Below are positions 14,246 to 23,274 of a stretch of 61,846 nucleotides of DNA, one piece after another (positions within the stretch are counted from its first letter, which is position 1; each line of letters opens with the position of its first letter). Below the pieces are notes generated by a model. The model saw only the letters and a list, made by a program, of their open reading frames with translations, did no database searches and was not told where the DNA came from. Where the stretch lies: positions 1 to 61,846 of the forward strand of contig JAQTNH010000001.1 of NCBI GenBank assembly GCA_028713895.1, given 5' to 3'. The translations under genes were made by a program, and so were the position numbers. This DNA is from Candidatus Nanoarchaeia archaeon. Its GTDB lineage: Archaea > Nanobdellota > Nanobdellia > CSSed11-243R1.

Positions 14246-14280
14246 TACCCCACCAACCGGGCGCTATGATTGATGGGGTA
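14246..14280. terminator. Strong hairpin between two cargo genes
   Basis: TACCCCACCAA pairs with TTGATGGGGTA (ten of eleven positions complementary) around a 13-base loop. It lies 20 bases past the stop codon at 14301 and 12 bases before the next start. On the minus strand it is followed by TCTCTATTATTATGG. It could stop or attenuate transcription between the genes, or act as a protein-binding site. Confidence 0.55.
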
Positions 14281-14300
14281 CCTTTACAATAAAAAGTTTA

Positions 14301-14696
14301 TTACTTTTTCTTTCTGCTCTTTTCACCAGTGGCAATCAGGCTCATGTCCCTGATATTGTCGTCACCGAATGAATACCCGACTTTGTTGTTTCCGTAGTCC
14401 CATTGCCTGTATGCTGCCTCGACTGCTACGGGTTTGCTGACCTTCAACTGCTCGTTGATGTCGTAGATGATCTTCGGAAGCTCGTCCAGCCCTGGCTTCT
14501 GGCGGATTTTCTTCTCTATCTTGAACCCGTCCTGCTCCTTATATCCCCTGTCTGTGTTCGCTCTCCAGGACATCTTTCCGATGTCTGTTGTGAAATACAC
14601 CTTCGCAACCTTCTCGTCCTTATCAGTTTTCAGGACAAGGTCATCGATTTCTATCCGTCCCCTCGGGATCTCTGTCTTCTTAACGTCTTTTGTCAT
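14301..14696 (-). CDS. Uncharacterised mobile-element protein
   Basis: 131 residues, soluble, basic at the C-terminus (KSRKKK). The middle looks like mixed strands and helices (VAKVYFTTDIGKMSW; LPKIIYDINEQL). Two start codons lie six bases apart; the second (14696) has GGAGG eight bases before it and is favoured. The start overlaps the end of the 56-residue gene at 14680-14850 by 17 bases, so translation is probably coupled. No known family is recognised. Confidence 0.7.
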   Translation of the reverse strand: MTKDVKKTEIPRGRIEIDDLVLKTDKDEKVAKVYFTTDIGKMSWRANTDRGYKEQDGFKIEKKIRQKPGLDELPKIIYDINEQLKVSKPVAVEAAYRQWDYGNNKVGYSFGDDNIRDMSLIATGEKSRKKK

Positions 14697-14850
14697 TGTC
14701 ATCCCCTCCGTTCTTGAACGCCACGAGGGCCTTTTCCATGCCGTCTACCTTGACGGTCAGCCATTCCTGTGCTCCTTTCCTGTTTATCCAGACTGCAACG
14801 TCATCGCCTTTGTAGTCCGGCTTTCTTGGTACGAATTCTTCTTCTTCCAT
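14680..14850 (-). CDS. Small acidic protein between the ArdC-like gene and its follower
   Basis: 56 residues starting MEEEEFVPRKPDYKGDD, then VAVWINRKGAQEWLTVKV, ending in a basic tail. The ATG is preceded by GGAGG with an eight-base spacer, an excellent ribosome site, 12 bases after the stop of the ArdC-like gene, and its own stop lies inside the next gene. The tight packing makes it a real gene although it is short. No known family is recognised; a short fold of strands is likely. Confidence 0.7.
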   Translation of the reverse strand: MEEEEFVPRKPDYKGDDVAVWINRKGAQEWLTVKVDGMEKALVAFKNGGDDNDKRR

Positions 14851-14862
14851 ACTTTTGCCTCC

Positions 14863-15801
14863 TTACACCCCACTTGTTTTATTAAGAATATAGTCGCAGG
14901 CTTTCTGCGCCTGTGAGCCGGCTATCACAACGAGTTTGCTGTCGCTATGAAGTTTCTTTAGCCAATTGCTGATGTAACTGGCTGAGTTGTCAATTGTCTT
15001 GTTCTCGATGCCTGTCATCGAGCAAAGGAATGATGCGCCCATTTCAGCAACGAGTTCTTCCAGAGAATAATTCGGGTCTCCGAAGGCGTGGATGTCTGCA
15101 ACGCCTTTCCTGTTGAGCCTGTCTTTATGGCCAGTTGAGTGGGTTAACTCGTGGAACTTGGTGCTGTAATAATCTTCAATGGCGTTGAAGGATTCAATCA
15201 GCGGTATCTGGATGATGTCCAAGGATGGGGAATAATATGCCTTGTCCCCGCCATGCTGTAAAGATGGCTTGGTTAGCATCTCTGAACTTACTTTTTCGCA
15301 TTCTTCGATTGGATTGAGGTTCTTTTTTGAAACTGGTTCGGGTATATATTTTTCAAGACCTGTGCATTGCTCGACGTTGTAGACCCGGTAATATCGGATT
15401 ATTGGAAATCTTCGTGCTTGTTTTTTTACTTGGGATTCCGTGATGGTATCATAGTCTTCATCGTCTTGCTCATCCTCGTCCTCATTATCAGTTTCAGGCT
15501 GCTTCATTTGCCTATATTCAAGCCACTTGAAGAAAACAACCGGGGTGGATTCTTTCAGTTCTTCATCCTTGATACTGCCGCCAAGCTGTTTGATTTGTTT
15601 GTAACTTAGCCACCATGGTGCCTTGAATGGCATTGCACCCAGTAGAAATGGGTTTATGCCTCGATAGGGATACTTGCTTACCAGATTCTTCGGGCATCCT
15701 TGTTCTGCATCCCAGGGCTTGTGCCAGGGTACTACTCCTTTTTCAAGCATTGCGATTATCTTGTTTGTGATTACATCATATACCTTGCTGTTGAATGCCA
15801 T
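14863..15801 (-). CDS. ArdC-like antirestriction protein with zincin domain
   Basis: 312 residues. The N-terminal part (about 5-140) has the ArdC signature: VPWHKPW, YRGINPFLL, APWWLSYKQIKQLGG and VVFFKW, a single-stranded-DNA-binding fold; an acidic insert interrupts it at about 102-120. The C-terminal part has HELTHSTGH (HExxH at 217-221) and the downstream Glu segment YSLEELVAEMGASFL, the zinc-peptidase-like site of the family. Plasmid ArdC protects incoming DNA from restriction during transfer. Finding it in an archaeal island supports horizontal arrival on a conjugative-type element. It leads the minus-strand run 15801 to 13980. Confidence 0.9.
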   Translation of the reverse strand: MAFNSKVYDVITNKIIAMLEKGVVPWHKPWDAEQGCPKNLVSKYPYRGINPFLLGAMPFKAPWWLSYKQIKQLGGSIKDEELKESTPVVFFKWLEYRQMKQPETDNEDEDEQDDEDYDTITESQVKKQARRFPIIRYYRVYNVEQCTGLEKYIPEPVSKKNLNPIEECEKVSSEMLTKPSLQHGGDKAYYSPSLDIIQIPLIESFNAIEDYYSTKFHELTHSTGHKDRLNRKGVADIHAFGDPNYSLEELVAEMGASFLCSMTGIENKTIDNSASYISNWLKKLHSDSKLVVIAGSQAQKACDYILNKTSGV

Positions 15802-15843
15802 AAAAACCTCCTTGGATTAAAGTGATTTCTTATAATGCGATTT

Positions 15844-16203
15844 CTAGTATTGTAGACCTTTTAGGGTGATATAGTAAAAAGTTACCTTGCCAGAAGGATA
15901 ATCGAATCTGGAAACATATAATGGATTTAGGAACGAAATGCCGTTTTTTTCTTTGCTAAGATGAACTTTTACGAATTGGTTTCCCATTTCTGGAAGGTCA
16001 GTAATATCAACATTAGTCCCTTCAATAAAACCTTTCTTCACAAGAATGTTCAGAACCTTTGTGAGATCCTTTTCGCATAAATGCAACTCGCCCTGAAGCT
16101 CTATAAAATGGCGTGGTGATATTTGGAGCAATTCAAGGGTTAACAACAGATTACAATTCCTTGCGATATGATCTCTTTTTATTTGTTTTATTTGATGCCT
16201 CAT
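15844..16203 (-). CDS. Small regulator with a probable winged helix
   Basis: 119 residues. The N-terminal half (about 15-65) contains LLLTLELLQISPRHFIEL then EKDLTKVLNILVKKGFIEGT, typical of a helix-turn-helix plus recognition helix; the rest forms strands that may dimerise or bind a ligand. It is divergent from the zincin gene at 16297, sharing a 93-base intergenic region. A regulator beside an HExxH protein recalls ImmR/ImmA-type control pairs of mobile elements; that comparison is inference. Confidence 0.6.
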   Translation of the reverse strand: MRHQIKQIKRDHIARNCNLLLTLELLQISPRHFIELQGELHLCEKDLTKVLNILVKKGFIEGTNVDITDLPEMGNQFVKVHLSKEKNGISFLNPLYVSRFDYPSGKVTFYYITLKGLQY

Positions 16204-16265
16204 TTCTTGATTTACGCAAGGGGTTCATAAATAGGGGTGGTGGGAACGACCTATTGATTCAGCAA

Positions 16266-16274
16266 TTTTATATA
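16266..16274 (+). promoter_or_regulatory. TATA box of the zincin gene (leaderless)
   Basis: TTTTATATA is centred about 27 bases before the ATG at 16297. Archaeal transcription starts about that distance downstream of TATA, so the mRNA should begin at or next to the start codon, and no ribosome site is present. Confidence 0.6.
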
Positions 16275-16296
16275 GAATGATTTTATTAAGAAAAAT

Positions 16297-17139
16297 ATGA
16301 CAGAACAAGCGTTTTTATCTGAATTAATTAAAAACGATGATATCTTTATAAAAATAAAAGAATATAAGGGCATACATTTTTATTTCGAGGGCCAAGTTTC
16401 TAAAAAAGAGATGGCGATTTTAAAAACTGATGAAAATTATGAAAAAGATTTGTTAGATATTTATGCATTTAGTATTGATTTCTTTCATCTTACGCCTATT
16501 CCAAAATATTTTGTATTGTCCCAATATTTACCACCTGATAATTTATTGGCATGTGCGTTTAACGATGGAATAAAAATATTTTTAAATGATTCTTGCCCCC
16601 AATTTTTTTGGAAGTGGATTATTAAAACTACAATAATGCATGAAGTTGGTCATATTTATATCGCACGAAAAAATAATCAACCAATTTTATTTAGAGATTC
16701 CGAATTTACAATAAATAAAATATGGGAAGCGATGGATAATGATCTTCAGGTTAATGAAAACCTTCCTAATGAGGCAAAAGTACTGATATCTAATTTAATA
16801 TGTTTATCAATCCTTGATTTTACACAACAGAATTGTTTGTTAGAACCCTCCCTAAATGGATTGCCTAATGAAATATGGTTATATGATGCAAATTTAAGTC
16901 ATCTCTTAAGGCGAATGTATTCGATACCTCGTGATAATCGGAAAATTCTTGATTTTTTAAATGATGGAAAAGAAATAAAACATCCATATATCCAAGAAAT
17001 TAGAAATGTCATTCTTAATAATGATTATTCCAAATTCGTTGAGATATCTGATTCTAAAAAAGTAATTGATATTATATTAAATTGTATGTATCTTCCTAAT
17101 GATAAATATCATAATATTATTCTAAATTTAATGAAATGA
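16297..17139 (+). CDS. HEVGH zincin-type protein, ImmA/IrrE-like
   Basis: 280 residues, no signal peptide. TTIMHEVGHIYIARK places an HExxH zinc motif at 115-119, and the acidic helix IWEAMDNDLQVNENLP about 35 residues later could supply the third ligand. The arrangement resembles ImmA/IrrE-type cytosolic metallopeptidases, which cleave repressors, but the overall match is weak. The gene is markedly AT-rich compared with neighbours on either side, a sign of separate origin. It diverges from an HTH gene and precedes the methyltransferase cluster. Confidence 0.65.
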   Translation: MTEQAFLSELIKNDDIFIKIKEYKGIHFYFEGQVSKKEMAILKTDENYEKDLLDIYAFSIDFFHLTPIPKYFVLSQYLPPDNLLACAFNDGIKIFLNDSCPQFFWKWIIKTTIMHEVGHIYIARKNNQPILFRDSEFTINKIWEAMDNDLQVNENLPNEAKVLISNLICLSILDFTQQNCLLEPSLNGLPNEIWLYDANLSHLLRRMYSIPRDNRKILDFLNDGKEIKHPYIQEIRNVILNNDYSKFVEISDSKKVIDIILNCMYLPNDKYHNIILNLMK

Positions 17140-17215
17140 CTGGTTTTATAGAAAAATACATTATACGTTAGTTCCTACTTATCGTTTTTATTTAGGCAAT
17201 GAATAATAGTATTTT

Positions 17216-18073
17216 ATGACATTTATTAAAATAAACTTTCAAGTAGGTTCTTGTATAAATATGAATGAACTAACGAAAGACTCCATTGATCTTATCGTTA
17301 CTAGCCCACCCTACTTCAATGCCTTGAATTATGATTCCAAGAACAAGAATAACAGATCTGATATGGATTACAATCAATTCCTGAAATGGTTGGGAGATTG
17401 TTTCAAAGAATGCTTAAGAGTCCTTAAACCCGGGCGAATGTGCTGTGTTGTAATATCCACGGTGTTGTATAATCAGAAATCTTATGCCCTTCCTTACCAC
17501 TTCGTTTCGTTGATGGAACAATTGGGATTCGAGTTCCATCAGGATATCATATGGCGAAAAATGACTGCCAACACTAAAAGAGTGGATATTACGGTTCAAA
17601 ATCCATATCCTGGGTATTATTATCCTATCTTCACGTTCGAACATATCCTCGTCTTCAAGAAGCCTGGACCTAAGATTTATTCAGGGAGAACCCGAAAAGA
17701 AAGGTTTGAGAGCAGAATCCCCATTAATGAGTTCTTTGTAAACGAGATATCCAATAATGTCTGGAACATCAACACCATCGCGCCGTACCAATACGATCAC
17801 CCCTGCCCGTTCCCCGAAGAAATCCCGCATCGCCTGATAATGCTTTATTCATACAAGGGGGATGTTGTCCTGGACCCGTTTCTCGGCTCTGGAACAACTG
17901 CAGCCGTGGCCTTGGCAATGAACAGGAGGTTCTGCGGTTATGATATTCGAAAGAGGTATATCGACCTGACCCGAAAGCGTCTTGATGAGCCCGTTTTCCT
18001 TGGTAATGGATTTTCCTGCGAATACAAGAAACTGCCACGAAAGCTACTCAGCCCGAAACTGAATCTAATGTGA
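17216..18073 (+). CDS. DNA methyltransferase, probably N4-cytosine type
   Basis: 285 residues. The catalytic motif TSPPYFNALNY (about 29-39) comes first and the AdoMet-binding motif VVLDPFLGSGTTAAVA (about 217-232) last, the beta-class order. SPPY, not DPPY, is typical of N4-cytosine enzymes, although some N6-adenine enzymes share it. The target domain lies between (about 110-200). No restriction endonuclease is adjacent, so it may act alone, protecting or marking the element. A coiled-coil gene follows after 6 bases and an MT-A70 gene after that. Confidence 0.88.
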   Translation: MTFIKINFQVGSCINMNELTKDSIDLIVTSPPYFNALNYDSKNKNNRSDMDYNQFLKWLGDCFKECLRVLKPGRMCCVVISTVLYNQKSYALPYHFVSLMEQLGFEFHQDIIWRKMTANTKRVDITVQNPYPGYYYPIFTFEHILVFKKPGPKIYSGRTRKERFESRIPINEFFVNEISNNVWNINTIAPYQYDHPCPFPEEIPHRLIMLYSYKGDVVLDPFLGSGTTAAVALAMNRRFCGYDIRKRYIDLTRKRLDEPVFLGNGFSCEYKKLPRKLLSPKLNLM

Positions 18074-18079
18074 GGTGAT

Positions 18080-18535
18080 ATGGAAGATTCTGATAAGACA
18101 GAAAAGGATTATTGCAGACTGCCAGAAACAATATTCTTGGAAAGAAAGGACCAGCATTCGGATAGCAAAGACTCGGTTCTTGAAGATATACTTAGCCTGA
18201 AGGAAAAACTCTTGCAGCAATCCATTGACGAACTCACCAAGCTTATTGAAGAGCGCCTACAAATAAAACAAAAGGTTTTTACTGACCTGGACAAGGAAGT
18301 ATCGAGGACACGAAACGTAACATTGGAAACCCTTACCAGAAAAGCCTATAACAGCACCCTCGAGAACTCTGAAATCATCCCTTTTGAGATTTGGATCAAC
18401 AAGCTCGAGAAGGGCAAAATCGATGAGAACGTTCAGTCCTGGCAGGATATTGTTGACCTGAGAAAGCAGATCATTACCTTAATGACCAAACTAATCGAAT
18501 CAAAAGAAAAGAAGAGGATGTTTGATGAGAAATGA
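18080..18535 (+). CDS. Coiled-coil protein between two methyltransferase genes
   Basis: 151 residues, highly charged, mostly helical. A coiled coil covers about 35-75 (LKEKLLQQSIDELTKLIEE...) and another helix is at the C-terminus (about 125-148). GAGGTGAT precedes the ATG closely, and the gene is packed between the methyltransferases (6 and 15 bases). It may hold the two enzymes together or act as a specificity subunit, which is inference. No known family is recognised. Confidence 0.7.
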   Translation: MEDSDKTEKDYCRLPETIFLERKDQHSDSKDSVLEDILSLKEKLLQQSIDELTKLIEERLQIKQKVFTDLDKEVSRTRNVTLETLTRKAYNSTLENSEIIPFEIWINKLEKGKIDENVQSWQDIVDLRKQIITLMTKLIESKEKKRMFDEK

Positions 18536-18550
18536 TGGGGTAATTACAAA

Positions 18551-19066
18551 ATGATATCATTTCCAAAGAGAAAATACAAAACTATCTTAGCCGACCCGCC
18601 TTGGAAGTATGGGAAAGGATGGGGTTGGGGAGCAGGTAATTATTATAAATTGATGAGCCTAAGAAACATTTGTAAGTTACCCATAGACACCATTACCTCT
18701 GAAAATGCCCATTTATACTTATGGTGCCCAAACTCAATGCTAAGGGAAGGGCTTGAGGTAATGAAAACATGGGGATTCCAGTTTAAAACGATAATCACAT
18801 GGATTAAAAACAGGTCAATATTTGGATACTATTTCAAAGGACAAAGCGAACAATTATTGTTCGGAGTCAAAGGAAGATTGCCGCCGAGAGATAGAAAACA
18901 AGTGACGATTATTCATGGGGAAGTCCGAAACCATTCAAGAAAACCCGATGAGCAATATTCATTGATAGAAAAGGTATCTTCTGCCCCAAGAATAGAACTT
19001 TTTGCAAGGTATCGCAGAAACGGCTGGGACGCTTGGGGAGACCAGGCTCCGAAGAATTTGTCATAA
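18551..19066 (+). CDS. MT-A70 family adenine N6-methyltransferase
   Basis: 171 residues. ILADPPWKYGKGWGWG (catalytic DPPW at 15-18), then YLWCPNSML, FKTIITWIKN and PRIELFARYRRNGWDAWG are hallmarks of the MT-A70 family, which in prokaryotic elements methylates DNA adenine. It is close to the minimum size for the family, without a target-recognition domain. It follows the coiled-coil gene after 15 bases and leads to the VirD4/HerA-like ATPase 62 bases on. Confidence 0.92.
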   Translation: MISFPKRKYKTILADPPWKYGKGWGWGAGNYYKLMSLRNICKLPIDTITSENAHLYLWCPNSMLREGLEVMKTWGFQFKTIITWIKNRSIFGYYFKGQSEQLLFGVKGRLPPRDRKQVTIIHGEVRNHSRKPDEQYSLIEKVSSAPRIELFARYRRNGWDAWGDQAPKNLS

Positions 19067-19128
19067 TGCATGTGTGATGAGGAGCAATAATCCTTAAAGT
19101 CATGGCCATAGATCCTGGAAAATAATAA

Positions 19129-21132
19129 ATGATATCACAAAAAGAATTGAAAGAGGAATTTAGGAAGCTGACGCCTGTTTTAGGCAGCAAAGCAGATAGA
19201 CTCTGGCTTCAATACATTACCGGAGATAATGATGAGAAACAGGAAATTCAGGACCTTCTGCCGATCCTTTCCAAACAGCAATTGAACGAAACATATCATG
19301 AAGACAAGATAATCCTTCCCCCACCTCCTAAGGAGCAGGCTTCAGGGGAATACCCAATCGGAGACATTGAATATGCAGACAAAACATTCTATCCTTTCGG
19401 CTTGAGAGAGGACGAATGGGTCCAGCACCTGACCATTTTCGGGCGTTCAGGCTCAGGGAAAACAAATCTGGTATTCGGTTTGGTAAGGACATTTCAGGAG
19501 CGGAAGAAGCCGTTTATCATATTCGACTGGAAGCGAAACTACAGGGACTTGTTAGCTGATTCCAAGAACGATTTGCTGATTTTCACAGTAGGCAGGGCTG
19601 CAAGCCCGTTCAGGTTCAATCCGCTCATTCCCCCGCCCAATACTGACCCTGAAGTATGGCTGAAGAAGTTGATCGAAATAATAGCCCATTCCTATTTCCT
19701 GGGCGAGGGAGTCATATACCTACTTCTGAAAACGATAGACTCGATTTATCGCAAATTCAATGTATATTCTCAGAAACCTGACAAATACCCCACAATGCTT
19801 GACGTCTTTGAGGAACTGAAGAATCTCAAACTCAAAGGGAGGGCATCGCTGTGGCTTGCATCCACAATCAGGGCGGTTTTCTCTATGTGTTTCGGAGAGG
19901 TAGGCAAGGTGTTCTGCATTCCTAATAAAACTCCAATAGAATCGCTGCTGAACCAAAATGTTGTGTTTGAGCTTGATGCCTTGACAAACACAGACAAGAT
20001 ATTCTTCACAGAGGCCCTTCTCCTTTGGATCTATCAATACCGCCTCGCAGAGGGGAAAAGGGAGACCTTCAAGCACGCTATGATCATCGAGGAGGCTCAT
20101 CATGTGCTCCTGAAAATGAAACAGAAGTCAAAAGGCGAGGAAACCATCACAGACATTATCCTGAGGGAGATCAGGGAATTGGGGGAATCGCTCATTATCG
20201 TAGATCAGCATCCAAGCCTTATCTCTCCGACAGCGATAGGAAACAGTTTTTGCACCATAGCAATGAACTTGAAGCACATGGAAGACATCCGCATCATGGA
20301 CGATTCGATGCTCCTGAACAACAGGGAATTCATCAACAGGCTCCCAATAGGCTATGGAATCGTCAAACTCCAAGGGAGGCACTACGACCCCTTCCTGATA
20401 AAGATACCCCTGTTTTCGATTAAAAAGGGGGTTGTGAGCGATTCGGACATAAAGGAACGAATGGCAGGTTATTCAGGTTATTCCAACCCGGAATGCGGTT
20501 GTTTAACGGATTCCAAGGAATTTTCAGATATTCCAAGTTCGGATAAAGTAGGCGAAGTGGAGCTCAGGTTCCTGCTGGACCTGCACGAGAACCCGTTTAC
20601 ACCTGTCAATGAGCGGTATAAGAGATTGGGATGGAGTTTCAGGGAGGGGAACAAGGTTCAGAAAGAGTTAATCGATAGGGAATATGTAAAAACAGTTACA
20701 ATTCCAATACAGAAGGGAAGGATCACACTATTTGATATTCTGGATAAGGGCAAAAAAGAACTCGGTTTCTTAGGGGTCAACTTCTCAGATACTCAAAGAA
20801 AAGGGGGAATTGAGCATAAGTATTGGGTTAATCAGGCAGCAGAACACTACAAGAAACAGGGGTATCAGGTTGAGATAGAAAAGCCGATTGGAGAGGGGAA
20901 GGCTGTTGATATTGTTATCAGTATGGGGGATGAAACGATTGCTGTGGAGGTTGAAACTGGAAAATCAGATGCGATGGAAAATGTCAATAAGTGCCTGAAT
21001 ACAGGATTCAAAGAGATTATGGTTATAGCGACCTGCAGGGAGGCTTATCAGAGAATAAAAAACCAAATTGCAAAACATGTGGATACAGATAACGTAAAAA
21101 TTGACCATGTTAAAAATTATATGTTTGATTAA
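19129..21132 (+). CDS. VirD4/TraG/HerA-like ATPase with C-terminal nuclease-like domain
   Basis: 667 residues. The Walker A motif GRSGSGKTN is at 105-113, followed by FIIFDWKRNYRDLL, and Walker B reads HAMIIEEAHHVL at about 316-327. A sensor-like segment, LGESLIIVDQHPSLISPTAIGN, follows. This is the pattern of HerA/VirD4-type DNA-translocating ATPases. After about residue 480 comes a winged-helix-like region and then (about 570-667) a domain with AVDIVISMG and IAVEVETGK, fitting the D...ExE/K site of PD-(D/E)XK nucleases. With the serine recombinase and ArdC it suggests a transfer or packaging engine of an integrative element. No relaxase gene is visible in the window. Confidence 0.88.
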   Translation: MISQKELKEEFRKLTPVLGSKADRLWLQYITGDNDEKQEIQDLLPILSKQQLNETYHEDKIILPPPPKEQASGEYPIGDIEYADKTFYPFGLREDEWVQHLTIFGRSGSGKTNLVFGLVRTFQERKKPFIIFDWKRNYRDLLADSKNDLLIFTVGRAASPFRFNPLIPPPNTDPEVWLKKLIEIIAHSYFLGEGVIYLLLKTIDSIYRKFNVYSQKPDKYPTMLDVFEELKNLKLKGRASLWLASTIRAVFSMCFGEVGKVFCIPNKTPIESLLNQNVVFELDALTNTDKIFFTEALLLWIYQYRLAEGKRETFKHAMIIEEAHHVLLKMKQKSKGEETITDIILREIRELGESLIIVDQHPSLISPTAIGNSFCTIAMNLKHMEDIRIMDDSMLLNNREFINRLPIGYGIVKLQGRHYDPFLIKIPLFSIKKGVVSDSDIKERMAGYSGYSNPECGCLTDSKEFSDIPSSDKVGEVELRFLLDLHENPFTPVNERYKRLGWSFREGNKVQKELIDREYVKTVTIPIQKGRITLFDILDKGKKELGFLGVNFSDTQRKGGIEHKYWVNQAAEHYKKQGYQVEIEKPIGEGKAVDIVISMGDETIAVEVETGKSDAMENVNKCLNTGFKEIMVIATCREAYQRIKNQIAKHVDTDNVKIDHVKNYMFD

Positions 21133-21370
21133 ATTTTATGACCATAATAAATCTCTTTTTTTTAATGGGCGAATATAGTAATTTAGGTTTACCAATGATA
21201 AGTTATCTACAATATAATGCATAACAATACTCTTTTTGAATTATAGCAAATTAGTTCATGTGGTTATAAGTTACCTTGTTTGATTTATTGCTAATCCATT
21301 AAATAATCATAGAGGTTACTTATCTGGAAATAAATAACTATATAAATACAGATGGTGTAGTAACTTTAGG
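21133..21370. promoter_or_regulatory. AT-rich intergenic region with a TATA box
   Basis: A run of eight T follows the ATPase stop codon and may serve as its terminator (21166-21173). Short related words (ggtttacc, gataagttatc, ggttataagttacc, ggttacttatc) recur and partly mirror each other. A TATA box (ctatataaat, 21339-21348) lies about 28 bases before a GTG at 21371. Confidence 0.5.
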
Positions 21371-21577
21371 GTGATAACATTGGATAAAATGCCAGAAGTA
21401 CAAGTAGAATATAACCACATAAATTTTTTATGTCCATTTGTTGAAGATTGTGCTGGACCATTATATAAAAATCCAACTTTACATGGGTACTGCCAAAAAA
21501 GAGAAGACTGGGAAGAATGTGAAACATATATGAAAAAAGTGGGAAAAGAAAAAAGGTATTACTTGGATCGAAATTAA
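21371..21577 (+). CDS. Small protein with four spaced cysteines
   Basis: 65-68 residues. Cysteines occur in FLCPFVEDC and, about 20 residues later, GYCQKREDWEEC, a likely metal-binding site. Two starts fit: GTG at 21371, placed for a leaderless mRNA 28 bases after TATA, or TTG at 21380, which has GGTGAT four bases before it as in many genes of this genome. It stands alone between the transfer ATPase and the kinase operon. No known family is recognised. Confidence 0.6.
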   Translation: MITLDKMPEVQVEYNHINFLCPFVEDCAGPLYKNPTLHGYCQKREDWEECETYMKKVGKEKRYYLDRN

Positions 21578-21629
21578 TGAAAAGTTGAGGACCGATATTT
21601 ATTATGAAAATAATAATATACTTAGGTTG

Positions 21630-23258
21630 TTAACTAAAAAAATAATTAAGTAGTTCTATAATAATTATTGCAATTACACCTGTAACAATAATCCATCGCG
21701 GGTCTATTTTAATATCTGTCTCTTCTTCATCGTAATATCTAATTAAGCCAGCGCTTGAAGGGGGGGCCGTACTTTGTGTATTATAGGTAGGTGTTTCTGA
21801 AAAAATATTTGTTGAAACATTAATAACATAGTGTTCATGGTCTATGTTTTTAGTAATATCAATATTTTTAATTAAAAAAGTTATTGCATTATATGCGTCT
21901 TCAATTTTATCGTACCTATATTGCGGGTTAAAAGCAATGAACTTTTTAAGTATTTCACGAACATTATTATCAGGAATGCGATTTAATATTGTATCTAAAT
22001 TAGTATTTTCAATTGGTTTTTCCATTATCTTTCCACCAAAACTGATATATATTTTTTCATAAACATGGTGGCCAGTAAGTAATTCAAAAAAAATTGTTCC
22101 TAAACTGAAAATATCACTCTTTTCTGTGGCAGTTAAATCCATACGGGGTCTATTATGGGGGCTATTTGCTAGATAAAACTTTGCACATAGCCCATCTTTT
22201 TTTATTATTGTATCAAGGTCAAGAAGTATTATTTTTTCATTTTTATTTATAATAATTTGTTCATGCTTTAAATCTTGGTAAAGCAATCCTATAGAATGCA
22301 AATGAGATAAAACTTCTGCAATATCTAAAATTAGTCCAAGTATAGTACCTAATTTCTTATTACTTAATAGATTTATAATATCATTATTAATTGAATGAGA
22401 TAATACATCCCCATCAATTTTTTTCACAAGAAGAAAAAGAAATCTTTTCTCTATGTGATAACTCACGATATTACATAAATTTGGATTGGGATTATTTTTC
22501 AAAAGATATAATACCTCAGAAATTTCAATTAATTCAGCAGGATTTATATATCTGACTTTTAAAATATAATCCACATCACTACTTTTATCGTAAGTTAGAT
22601 AGACTACACTCTTCATAAATACGTTTTGATGGATTATTTTTAACACTTTTAATGAAAAATCTTGTTTAAATGTTGCAGTTATTTCTAACTGTACCCAATT
22701 TATATCGAATACTTTTTTTGCAGATTCTAAGTTAGACCATTCTTTCAACTGATTGAATAATTTATTATAAATATTCATAAAATTATTATTTAATATAGTT
22801 ATTTTATTAAGAAGTATTACTATATTTTGTATATTGTCTATATGTTCTATATATGAAATTACCCCCCATAGTACTTTGCATTCTTCCTGTAATATGAGTG
22901 AGAATCCAGGGGGAGGATTCATTATCTGGTGATTTATTTTTTCAATTTTTTCTAAAGTATCATTATAGATTTCTTTGTTATAATTAAAGAGATTAAAATC
23001 TTTAAAAATAGATATTTGAATTATATTTTCTTTTAAGAAATGGAATTCGAAGCGAGTATTTAATGAGTCTTCTTGATTGATCCACGGTATTTTTAAATCT
23101 TGCAATTTTGGATTGAATATTTTTATAACATCATATCTATTATTAGCTTTGATTATTTCATTGGTATTATTATATTTGTTAATTATCTCATAAAAATTCA
23201 CTTGATTATCACACCACAGAAAGAACAGGGAGATATTCTCAAAGACATCTTGAGTCAT
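21630..23258 (-). CDS. Tail-anchored protein kinase-like protein
   Basis: About 542 residues. The C-terminal two thirds hold a Ser/Thr-kinase-type domain: a possible Lys in YILKVRY, the catalytic loop LLYQDLKHEQIIINK (HRD replaced by YQD, Asn by Gln), LLDLDT in place of DFG, and KSDIFSLGTIFFELLTG. The last 23 residues form a membrane segment (WIIVTGVIAIIIIELLNYFF), so the kinase faces the cytosol. The first 230 or so residues match nothing known. The reading frame opens earlier at a TTG, but the ATG at 23258 has AGGT before it and avoids overlap. It is very AT-rich and co-directional with the membrane protein just upstream. Confidence 0.82.
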   Translation of the reverse strand: MTQDVFENISLFFLWCDNQVNFYEIINKYNNTNEIIKANNRYDVIKIFNPKLQDLKIPWINQEDSLNTRFEFHFLKENIIQISIFKDFNLFNYNKEIYNDTLEKIEKINHQIMNPPPGFSLILQEECKVLWGVISYIEHIDNIQNIVILLNKITILNNNFMNIYNKLFNQLKEWSNLESAKKVFDINWVQLEITATFKQDFSLKVLKIIHQNVFMKSVVYLTYDKSSDVDYILKVRYINPAELIEISEVLYLLKNNPNPNLCNIVSYHIEKRFLFLLVKKIDGDVLSHSINNDIINLLSNKKLGTILGLILDIAEVLSHLHSIGLLYQDLKHEQIIINKNEKIILLDLDTIIKKDGLCAKFYLANSPHNRPRMDLTATEKSDIFSLGTIFFELLTGHHVYEKIYISFGGKIMEKPIENTNLDTILNRIPDNNVREILKKFIAFNPQYRYDKIEDAYNAITFLIKNIDITKNIDHEHYVINVSTNIFSETPTYNTQSTAPPSSAGLIRYYDEEETDIKIDPRWIIVTGVIAIIIIELLNYFFS

Positions 23259-23274
23259 TTTACCTAAACCTCGT

